From Brachionus manjavacas (Eukaryota; Rotifera; Eurotatoria; Ploima; Brachionidae): a DNA stretch of 64,000 nucleotides. Position numbers and translations under genes: made by a program. The notes under the pieces were generated by a model, which was given only the letters and a program-made list of their open reading frames with translations, had not been told where the DNA came from and did not search any database. Shown here piece by piece: positions 55,441-64,000 of this stretch. Within the stretch, counting starts at the first letter, position 1, and every line of letters begins with the position of its first letter. Location: positions 2,046,001 through 2,110,000 of the forward strand of contig JAHQIY010000003.1 of assembly GCA_019054805.1 (NCBI GenBank), in the 5' to 3' direction.

Positions 55441-58400
55441 GTAACAAAAAATTAAAAAAAAATTTTAAAAATTGAATTAAATTAAAAGCTAAATGACAGT
55501 CTGAAACAAACCAAGACGGAAAGCCAGCATGAAGCTGACACTACTGCCCAATTTTTGTTAAATGAGCTTCATCGCACATCAAGCAAGGACGTGATTAGAA
55601 AATTAATAATCCGTTCTTTGACCACCTTGACAGCCTCAAATCAAATTGATCTGATCAAAGTCAGAGTAGCTTTAAAAAACTTTATCCAAGAACCCAACAC
55701 ATCAATCGGACAGAAACTTTTCATTCTCAACATTTATCTGGACAATTTGGACCAGTTTGGTCTCGATTGCATTGACAAGAATAAAGATGAAATTTTGCAT
55801 TTTCTATCATTTACCTGCGCACAGCAAATTAATGAGCTCAAAGCTTCCACTGCTCCCATTGCTATTTCAAAACTGGTGCAAAATTTACAGCTTCTGTTCA
55901 AAACAATGATAATTTATTTACAAAAATGCTACCACTCGATCTCGCACCAGAAAGAACAATTGTCAACCATTTACTCTTCTGTCATGGATCTGCTAGAACT
56001 GAAGATAATTTTTAATCTTGAGCTTGGCTACGCAGCATGTATGGTGCAAGTGCTGCTGAAAAACTATGAATCAAAGTCGATCAGACTAGTGATCGAACAA
56101 GCGTTCAAAGAACAAATTTTTATTGAGGATTTGTGCTTCTTACAGGCTGTTTTGACCATGCTTAAGGCCGAGCAAATATTGGCCGAAAATTTACTCGATT
56201 TATTTGAGAAAATTTTAGTCCATGTCCTGAACGCTTCGAGCGATTCGACCGATGTCGGCTACTCCATTGCTGTGTCCAGGACGGTCAATTTTTGGCAAGT
56301 AAAACTAATGGATCTGATTGATCTTAAGCATTCCTCTATTGAGCAGATTTTTCGCACAGACAACCTCTGGTTTACCAAGTTGCTGAATTTTATTTGGTCT
56401 CATTTCGACCACAGTATTGATGTGATTCGAAATACAGCTCTAAACAACTACAGGATTTTACTTCAAGCAGTTAAAATTGTCCAAAAAGGTAAAAAAATTA
56501 TTTTATTTAATTTGTGAGTCTCTTTAAATTAAAATGATGATTTTTTTTTTTAAAAATTTTTTAATTTTTTTATTTAATTGAGTCCAGTTAATCTTCTATT
56601 AAAAAATTTTTCCGTATATCAATTTCCTTTATATTCTCTTCATTAATGGAGATGTTATCTAAATGATATCTAAAGCCAAGATAAATCAAACTTTATACTT
56701 GTGGTATCATTGAGGCTTAAAGATAAAATATCTTTCCGTAATCATTCTCTTTTTATTAAATGGGTCTATGATGGCTTATGCTAAAACACGGACCACCTGT
56801 TTTTTACTAAAACACGGACCGTGGTCGAATGGGATTAGGAATAATCCAAAAACTTCCGACCACCAAACATTATGTAGAGAATTTGATGAACTTTTACGCA
56901 AAAGAATCAGTTGGATCATAAATGATTCAACTGATTTATGATCAGTTTGCTAAAATTCTTTAATTTTAAAAAAATTGAACAACTTATTGCATACCTTTTT
57001 AAAGATAATTTAAATCTCTACATTCTCATATAAAAAAATAATATTTTTTTTGGAGCTCTGTCAAAATTTGTCCAAAAGGAAACTTATTTTGTTTTTTTAA
57101 GTTCTAGAATTAAGTAACTTTATTATGGTTTTTTTAAACATAATAAAGTTACTTAATTTAAAAGAGGCCCTAAATACCTCACAGAATATAGGATTAAAAG
57201 GTAGATGCCATATGAAAGACGTGTTAAGATGTTTACAAATTTTTAACATTGATGAACTTTACATTCAATCTAAACTCTCTTTTCTAGCAACCTTGAAATT
57301 TAATAAGCTTTCATACGATATATTTCACGATTTAACTAAAACATCTAGAGACATCGGATCTAGATTAAAGACATTTGATCATGATATAGTAACATGATCA
57401 AATAAGTATAGTAAATTTACGTAAAATATGGTGAATTCAAGGTATCGTAGTAGCACTGTAATATTTACAAGTAAAAGAAATAAAATAAGAAAATTTTTTT
57501 TTTTTTTTTTATGAGATTAAACGAGTCTATTGAGTAATTCTAGAGAAGTATTTCTTTTGGTTGTTACAGTTTGATTTTCGATGAGTCCTAAAATTAGAGG
57601 GTTACTATTTAATATACTTTTTTCAAAATACTTTTCACTAAGTGAGTAAATGAGATCATGCATAGTTTCAATTTGACTAAGCTGGTGTATGAAAAAAAGT
57701 AAAAAAGATTTGAACATCTAGGACTCTCTTTTAGTAATATTTGTAATGCTTTGTATTGTACTCCATGTAGTCTTTCAATATTTTTGCCGTTCACTAGGAG
57801 TAATTGTGGAACATACTCCATGGTCGAACGGATTAGTACTCTATAGACGTTTATTAGTCTTTCTGTACTCAACGACCATTTTTTAAACGTAAGACGCTTA
57901 ATAATATTTTTATCTAATTCATACTTTTCATTTTATATCTCTTGGTAAATAACATTTAATTTAAAAAAATTCTATCTCTATTAATTGTAATAACAAAAAA
58001 CCAAGTAATTGATTAAGTCGTCATTTTTTAAAAAAATTGAAAAGTCAAATAGCTAAATTGTTGAATTTGCTAAAAAAAAATAAAAATTGTAAATTTGAGT
58101 AATTGAATAATTGAAAATTTGATTTGAAAAAATATAAGTTGTATAAAATAAATTATTGTCCATGCATAAAAAATAAAGAAAATATATTTTTTTCAAGATC
58201 AAGCCGAGTCATTTTACGAGAGTGAAATTGAAAAATCATTTAAAATAAACTGGCAAAGTAATTCAAAGCTGAATGCTCTGATCCTTCTTGTAGAGAATGG
58301 CTGCAATATTGAAACAATAAGCAAACACAACAAAAATCTAGCTGCCGATCTAATCGACTCTATTACGGAACGATCTTCGGCTTGCCTTGTAGCCGATTTG

Positions 58401-61400
58401 TATTCAAAATTGTTCAAAGCATACAGAGAAAATAGCTGTGATCTAGACCACTGGGCTTCGCAATGGTGGAAACCAGTATTTAATTGCCTGGAATCGGATA
58501 ACAAAACCCGTAGATCGTACATTTATGAGTATTTGCTGCCGCGAGTCATGAAGCTGTATCCAGACGGAATTCATCACTGTCAAAAGCTTTCAAAAAATTT
58601 CTCCACCATCATCTCTTGTACCAAAGTCACGCGGACCCTCGGTCATCTAAGCAAGGACACAAATGGCAAGAACTTATTCGGAAATTTGGACGCAGCCATT
58701 TTAGAGAAAGCTTTGGTCCATAATGACCAACAAGTGAAAGACTAGTAAAAAAGAAGTTTTTCTTTAATTTTTTTGTTTTTGTTTTAGACCAGATTGGATT
58801 CTCTGGCTTTGCTGTGCGAAAATCCGAAAACAACTGAGCCAATTCAAGAAATTGAGTTTGAGCTGGTCAAAAAGTTTCTCTGCTTTAATTCAGATGTTCA
58901 GTCGGCCTCCTATCGGCAAACAGTGAACACTTCTATGAAAAAATTATTTTTTAGATTTAAAGACAGCTGGCTGAGTGTGTGCAGACTTGACCAAAGGTCG
59001 AAAAATAATTCTGCTCAGCCAAATGGCCCATTTCCAAAGCTCAATGAACTGTACAAAAGTTTCATGCAGTGGCTAATTGCTTTTATTTTTGACTCGATTC
59101 ACTTGGACTCCACCTTTGCCAAACGAAACCAAAATTTACTTTTATTCAGCTTGTTTGTTGAAATAATTGGCACTCGGCTTGCTGATGCAAACAATAATCA
59201 ATCAGGTGGGCTTTATCTTTTTTAATTTAAATAATTATTCAACATTTGAAAAGAATTTAATTATTTTTCCCTGATAAAAGGTTTTTTTTTATTTTTTTTT
59301 TAGAAATAGCTTCATCAAACTCTAAATTAAATATTTTCAAAAATTATTTTTTATTCAGGAGCACCAGAGAGTGATCATTTTTAAATGCTGAATATTTTAA
59401 AAGAAAAAAAATATAAGAAAATTAAATTAAGAAATATCTAAATAAAATTTTAGTAAAATAAAATTTTTTTAAGTAAATAATGGTAATAAAATGTTCAATT
59501 AGTTTAAAGATAATTAAAATAAAATTTTCAAATTGTTTTAGTGTTTTGTTAAAAATGATCTCTTTTCTTCGTTTTCAATTTCTTCATTTCTTTATCTGAA
59601 ATTCAATTATTGTAAGATGGGGATATTATTTAATGTGTAAACCGGGTGACAACTTTGATAAGTGTTATTTTTTCATCATTAACATTAGATGACTTAAATT
59701 TTTTTAAAATAATTATTTAAGAGAGAGTACGTAGAAAAAAAAGATTTTTTTGTTTTATATGTGCTTATCTTTTTGAGGCTGAAAAATGACTTCAAAAAAA
59801 ATCCAGTTGCAAATTGATTAAGTTTGCCTCAATATTAATAATTTTGTTAAATCTGGGATTTAAGTAAATTTTATTTTTGAGAAATTATTTCCTGCAATTG
59901 AAAAAAGAATTTTCAATATTTTTTTCAAATCTTCATAATTGAAATTAAAATCGTAAGTAAATTTTGAATGAGTTTAATTTTTATTTTGAAATTTGAAAAA
60001 AATACTGAAAATTCTTTTTTTAGCTTTTAAAAATTAATTTTAAAGTAGTAGCAGTAGTATAAATGGGCGTAAATTTTTTTGCGGTGACAAATTAAATTTT
60101 TTCAAGATGACAAAAATAACTAAAAGTGATGACTAATTTAATCTGTTTTACCTTACTATAAAAACTAATTTTTCTGACAAAAAACAAAACGACTGACAAA
60201 TTTTTATATATAGACTTTTTAATAACTTTTCACTGACACAATAAAACCTTATTTGTAGACAAAAAAAACTAATTTCAGGAACGAAAATATTTAAATGACA
60301 AAATGAATTAATTGATTTACAAAAAAATAAATTTAGATAAAACATAAAAAAATAAAAACGATTAATTTTTTCTTGGTTTTTTTACCTGAGTTATTGATTT
60401 CTTTGGCCTTCCTTGTTTTCTTGGTAAATCCACTGTAGCTTCGACTGTAGCTTCAACTCTAGCTTTAGAAAAATATGTTTTCTCAACGACTATTGATTCA
60501 CTAGGAGGCTCTTGTTCGACAACTGCTCGCTCGAGATCAGATTCATTTTCTGAACTGTTCAAATCACAATCATTTTGGTAAAACAAAGCTGTTTTTTGTT
60601 TTTTTGGTCTTCCTCTTTTGCGTTTCTTACCAATTGAAATAGTTTTAGCTTCTTCTGGGATAATGTAAAGCTTGTAACGGAATGCAAGGCCAAGAAAATG
60701 AATGTAGATGTAGTGTTTAGCAATAAACGCTGTGGGAGACTTGAGTCTCCAAGTAGTGGCGCACGTAGACACTCACTATAACAGCCAATTGCCAATTTTT
60801 TTAAATAAGCATCTTTTTAGATTTCTTTTTTTTACATATTTTAAATAACTTTCATTTAACATGGTTTTAAATAATTCAATAATTCATTTTAAATAATAAA
60901 TAAACTATTTTTAGATGCAAGAAAAATATTTAAACTTTAATCGCATCAAAATATTTTTATTAAATTTTTCATCTGAGTAACTTGTCGATTCTTTTTTTAA
61001 AAATTTTCGTATTGCTGACACTCTTTGTCACCGCATCTAGCGTGTTCCAGTTTCCTGCTGTTCGGTTTGTAAAAAAATTGAAATTATAAATAAAAAAATT
61101 TTTTCTCACTTCACAATTGCGGATTAGCTGTCGCAATTAATTGTAAAGTAGTTAAATCCATATCGACTATAAAAAACTTATTGATGAAATTAATTTTTTT
61201 ATTCCTTTAGAATTTTAAAAGAGCAATCTTAATAAATAGCCTCTCACGCGGTTAACCGATTGATCTATGTGGGTGAGTCAAAATCTTGGGTCAAATTAAG
61301 TGATCAGATTTCGAATTTTCTCACCTTAGTTTGCTTAAATTTGAATTATTTTAAAATTAGGTCTCCTGGTTAGGCCATCTTACCATATAAATTTTACATT

Positions 61401-63047
61401 ACAGAATAAAATTTTAAAATAATTTTTTCTTCATACTGGAGGCTTTCGGTCGTGACGCATTTAAGAATAAATTTCTTGATGTTTTTTTTTCCTGAATTTT
61501 TTACCATTTTTTTCTCTAAAAAAATTAATTTGGGTAAATTTTAGAAAAATTGATTTTTTTATAAAAGCGCTAAAATTTTTTAATATTTTGGACATTTAAT
61601 ATTTTTTTTAAAGCAATTTACCTAAAATATGGTAAAATTCAAACCTGGAACACCATTGTAGTTGAAAAAAAGGCAAAATTAAAACAAAATAACTTCTAAA
61701 CTCTTAATAAATTGGGATTTTTGGTACAAAAAGTCAGATCTTAATTAAAAAAAATTTCGTTACACAAATTTCAGAAAAAAAAAAGATTTACAGTTTTATT
61801 TTTTTAATTTATTTTACATTTTTTCTCTAAAATAAAGGATATGGGGCAATTTGGATTGAAATTCAATATCAAAACTGAGTATTTTCTTGTCGATCTCGAC
61901 GAGGTGATTCAGATATATAATTTATTAAAATAAAATTTTCAAAGATAAATGACATCAAAATTCTCATATTTAAAAAATCAGATTTCGCAAAGAATCATTT
62001 CTTTCATTAAAAATTATTAACGAAAAATATAAAAAAAATTTAAAACTTTTATGAAATTTTCTTGACTTTTATTTACATTAAAAAAAAAAATATATCATTC
62101 AGTATTAAACAGTTAATATTGCTGTATTATATCCGTCCACCCGTATCCATCTTTCCGGCTCCGTCTTTAGGAATAAACTTAAAAATTTGGTTTAATTTAT
62201 TTAAACTCTTGAGATAATAAATTTTATATTTAATAACAGCGTTATTTTGTTAAAAGTTTAGATTTAAAAAAAATTAACTTATTAAATTTTGAAAAAAATG
62301 TTTTGATTATTTTCTAAGGCAGCATAGTCCTATTGAATTTTTATATTGATTCCAGAGAATTGAAATAAATGATTTAAAAATTATCAAGTAATAAAACTAG
62401 TTTATATTTTATTTAGATATTTGAAAAAAATAGTTTATATGTAAAAGTTGCAATAGACAGATAATTTATTAAAAATACTTTTTATTGAAATTAAATTTTA
62501 ATCATTTATTTTTGTTTAAATTTTTTTTTCGGTTTAGAGATTTGTTTTGATTTTCAAAGTATATTTGACAGAAAACGACTTCTGACTTTGATCGAGTGCT
62601 TATGGGACACCTATACAACAAATAAAAACTTGGTCTTGGACCTATTGATCAAAATTGAAAGCCAAATATTTGACCTATATGTAAAAAATTAGTTTATTTC
62701 TTCTTAAAATAAACTTTATAATTTTAGGGCTTCTCTATGCAAGATTATTTTAAAATAGCTATTCGCCTTTTGTCGAGCAGAAAACCTATTGATTCCATGA
62801 CTTCAGTTTATTTAATGCTTTTTGTTCAAAGCAAAACAAATGCATCCTCAATTGACTCATTGAGCAAAATTTCGCCTAAAGCATACTACTCAAAAACAGT
62901 AAATATGTTTTTGGCACGATCAGTACTTGACGAGTTTAAAATTCACTGCGAAACTGCCAGCCGAAATTTGCTTTTGGCCGCGCTTCAGAAACCAGTGTAT
63001 GGACCCCTTGCAGCCATTCGGAATCTTTTGACACAATCGATTAAAGA
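55345..63047 (+). CDS. THADA: THADA homologue, first six exons (gene continues past window)
   Basis: Exons: 55345-55440, 55489-56488, 58198-58733, 58798-59215, 62538-62680 and 62728-63047. GT..AG junctions and phases agree, giving 837 residues so far (human 1953). THADA is a cytoplasmic ARM/HEAT-type helical protein. Its yeast relative Trm732 is the partner of the Trm7 methyltransferase for tRNA position 32. Diagnostic matches: LALLCENPKTTE with spacing RLDSL before it, FRFKDSW, YEYLLPRVMKLYP, and VYGPLAAIRNLLTQS. Exon 3 must end at the GTGAAA donor (58734): the next possible donor would create a stop. The DUF2428 core lies further downstream, outside the window. Confidence 0.92.
55489..56488 (+). 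CDS. THADA: THADA exon 2
   Basis: All-helical sequence, 333 codons, ending WSHFDHSIDVIRNTALNNY, which aligns with the THADA helix THWEHPLDALRHQ. Ends in phase 1 with GTAAAA. Confidence 0.88.
57125..57960. mobile_element. LINE fragments in THADA intron 2
   Basis: Plus strand 57125-57397 is the QSKLSFLATLKFN C-terminal piece also seen at 27 kb. Minus strand 57960-57510 reads INVYRVLIRSTMEYVPQLL and IERLHGVQYKALQ, the post-RT domain of another LINE, with one frameshift. 56520-57120 holds a tandem CTAAAACACGGACC word near 56790 and otherwise nothing clear. Confidence 0.7.
58198..58733 (+). CDS. THADA: THADA exon 3
   Basis: Begins in phase 1 and reads KLNALILLVENG, then DHWASQWWKPVFNCLE and RSYIYEYLLPRV, close to the human segment with KGKYTCLGCLVE and SYVIDYYLPKLL. 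A 64-bp intron follows. Confidence 0.93.
58798..59215 (+). CDS. THADA: THADA exon 4
   Basis: Reads TRLDSLALLCENPKTTE and KKLFFRFKDSWLSV, the most diagnostic THADA block in the window. Ends CAATCAG|GTGGGC in phase 1. Confidence 0.95.
59216..60084. other. THADA intron 4, unassigned first part
   Basis: AT-rich with no recognisable coding or element boundary. Confidence 0.5.
60085..60790 (-). mobile_element. MULE remnant: TGACAAA array plus SWIM/AT-hook tail
   Basis: 60085-60340 has about eight TGAC/AGAC words, many as (T/A)GACAAA. Beside it, minus strand 60790-60362 codes a MULE tail. The SWIM finger is scrambled, but FRYKLYIIPEEAKTIS and the AT-hook KKRKRGRPKKQ are intact, followed by a Glu-rich stretch, a second AT-hook KQGRPKK and a stop. 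No inverted partner array is seen on the right, so the element is probably truncated. Confidence 0.72.
60975..61130 (-). pseudogene. LINE C-terminal scrap
   Basis: Minus strand reads NFFTNRTAGNWNTLDAV and TKIFKKRIDKLL, the terminal motif of the LINE family at 42.1 and 44.0 kb. Confidence 0.65.
61250..61390. repeat. Copy of the GTGAGTCAA/TTACCATA repeat
   Basis: Shares GTTAACCG, GGGTGAGTCAA, AGGTC.CC.GGTTAGGC and TTACCATA, in order, with 26320-26465. A dispersed non-coding family. Confidence 0.6.
61391..62537. other. Remainder of THADA intron 4
   Basis: AT-rich. A TTTACC/GGTAAA-rich segment with AACACCATTGTA near 61610-61665 resembles the ACGT-array ends near 19.1 and 57.4 kb. No gene. Confidence 0.45.
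62538..62680 (+). CDS. THADA: THADA exon 5
   Basis: Forty-seven codons plus the split Glu codon, reading ECLWDTYTTNKNLVLDLLIK, aligned with the human ECFTSTFEDVKILAFDLLMK region. Donor GTAAAA, 47-bp intron. Confidence 0.9.
62728..63047 (+). CDS. THADA: THADA exon 6
   Basis: Begins at Gly (GFSMQDYFKIAIRLL) before the first ATG and ends in phase 2 at AAAGA|GTAAGT. RNLLLAALQKPVYGPLAAIR matches the THADA block with SLLQAAAAFPMYG. The next exon is beyond the window or hidden after 63.7 kb. Confidence 0.92.
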
Positions 63048-63267
63048 GTAAGTTACATAACTACATAACGTTAAGATTAAACCCCAACTCGTTACAAACC
63101 ATTTCGGTGGGATTTAGATCTGGGGATCTAGAAAATTTAAAATTATGAAATTTTTTTACAAATTCTTTCAGGAACTAATAAATTTTTTAATATTACCAAA
63201 AATTACAACAAATATTGTAATTAATTAAAAGGTTTTGTATGAACAAATATTTTTTGTTTAAAAAAAA

Positions 63268-64000
63268 GGCAGGGAGAGTTAATTAATTTATTGGAAATTA
63301 AAGCTGTTAATAAGGAATATGTCAATTATAAAAAATATTTGTCAATTAAAATAGAATAAATGAAAATTAACTATTTAATAATTGTCAATTATATCTGTTA
63401 ATTTTGAGTCCTAAAAGTAAATGTCTCATTACGACCTCCAAAAAAAATGTTAAGGAAGTAGAAATGAAGTAGATTCATTCAAGCCAATAGATAAAGAACG
63501 CTGTAAGAATTATATTCAGATGCTAAATCAATGTGAGTGCAACAGCTTTCAACATTTCGTCGATACTTTCCAAGAATTACGCATTATTCGCCTAAATGAA
63601 GACAATTGGCGTTTGAGCACATGTACTTGTCCATCGTGGTTTAAACATTATATGTGCAAGCACATATTAGGAATTGCCTTTCGAGATAGATTATTTACAG
63701 AATTTCCAAAGAAGCCTGGACAATAGGACTTGGTCAAGTTGCGAGTGTTGGACGATTTTTGTTATATTTTCTTTCATTTTATTTTTTTTACTTGACAAAT
63801 AATTTTATATTTCACAGAAAAAAATTTTTTTCATTGAAAAATTTGTTTATATTATATTGACAAATATTTTTTTTATTGACAAATATAAAAACTAATTGAC
63901 AAAACATTTATTTAAATGACATTTATTTCTTCAGATTGACACTAGTATAACTGACGAATTATCTAGTTTTAATTGACAAATATTTGTTTTTTAATTGACA
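63268..64000 (+). mobile_element. MULE derivative with TGTCAA/TTGACA arms, cut by window end
   Basis: The left arm (63310-63425) carries TGTCAATTA words and the right arm (from 63785) at least eight TTGACA/TGACA words, complementary in orientation. Between them a SWIM-coding segment is on the plus strand. The left boundary is a guess, and the right boundary and any target duplication lie outside. Confidence 0.75.
63466..63726 (+). pseudogene. MULE transposase C-terminus with intact SWIM finger
   Basis: Open from about 63466 to the stop at 63724-63726. It reads FQELRIIRLNEDNWRLSTC and then the SWIM motif CTCPSWFKHYMCKH (CXCX8CXH) and ILGIAFRDRLF, followed by a stop without an AT-hook. The DDE domain is absent. 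Lies within THADA intron 6 in the sense orientation. Confidence 0.8.

Noticed and set aside
1-64000. tRNA or rRNA genes
   Set aside because: No A/B-box pair or cloverleaf-like segment and no rRNA-like GC-rich block was recognised by eye. A tRNA scan would be decisive.

Overview
This is a 64 kb piece of an AT-rich metazoan genome. The coding genes have introns with GT..AG junctions. They belong to conserved animal families (a USP34-type deubiquitinase and a THADA-type protein), and most of the remaining DNA is transposable-element debris. The low GC outside exons, the mix of 50-75 bp and multi-kb introns, and the LINE, MULE and amplified-WD40 content would suit a small invertebrate such as a monogonont rotifer. 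That placement is inference only, because no species marker is visible.

Layout: 1-12.8 kb is intergenic and repeat-rich. It holds a broken Ty3/gypsy retrotransposon (1587-6281) that was itself hit by a hAT-type MITE and by a foreign solo LTR, a long inverted-repeat element, a MULE derivative with a 10-bp target duplication (8148-9048), and a MULE transposase fragment (10.9-11.3 kb). At 12857-14092 (minus) lies an apparently intact gene coding for a short hydrophobic N-terminus, a PAN/apple-like Cys region and a seven-bladed WD40 propeller.

16523-50070 (plus) is the USP34 homologue. I resolve nine exons whose phases all agree, giving about 3359 residues, with the catalytic Cys, His and Asp visible. 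Exon length and GC content rise sharply toward the 3' end, and five introns carry several kb of LINE, MULE, MITE and integrase remnants.

50.1-55.3 kb is intergenic, with a nearly intact LINE ORF2 C-terminal half on the minus strand and several nested foldback elements. 55345-63047 (plus) is the first six exons (837 residues) of a THADA homologue that runs off the right edge. Its introns hold two more MULE islands.

The most unusual signal is a recurring design. MULE derivatives at 8.1, 31.5 and 63.3 kb, and more weakly at 60.1 kb, have ends made of a short iterated word, in inverted orientation on the two sides wherever both sides are visible. They keep only the transposase C-terminus (SWIM zinc finger and/or AT-hook), and each island uses its own word. 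Two of them have clear 9-10 bp target duplications. USP34 (ubiquitin removal) and THADA (an ARM-repeat protein whose yeast relative Trm732 assists tRNA 2'-O-methylation) are housekeeping neighbours with no evident functional link.
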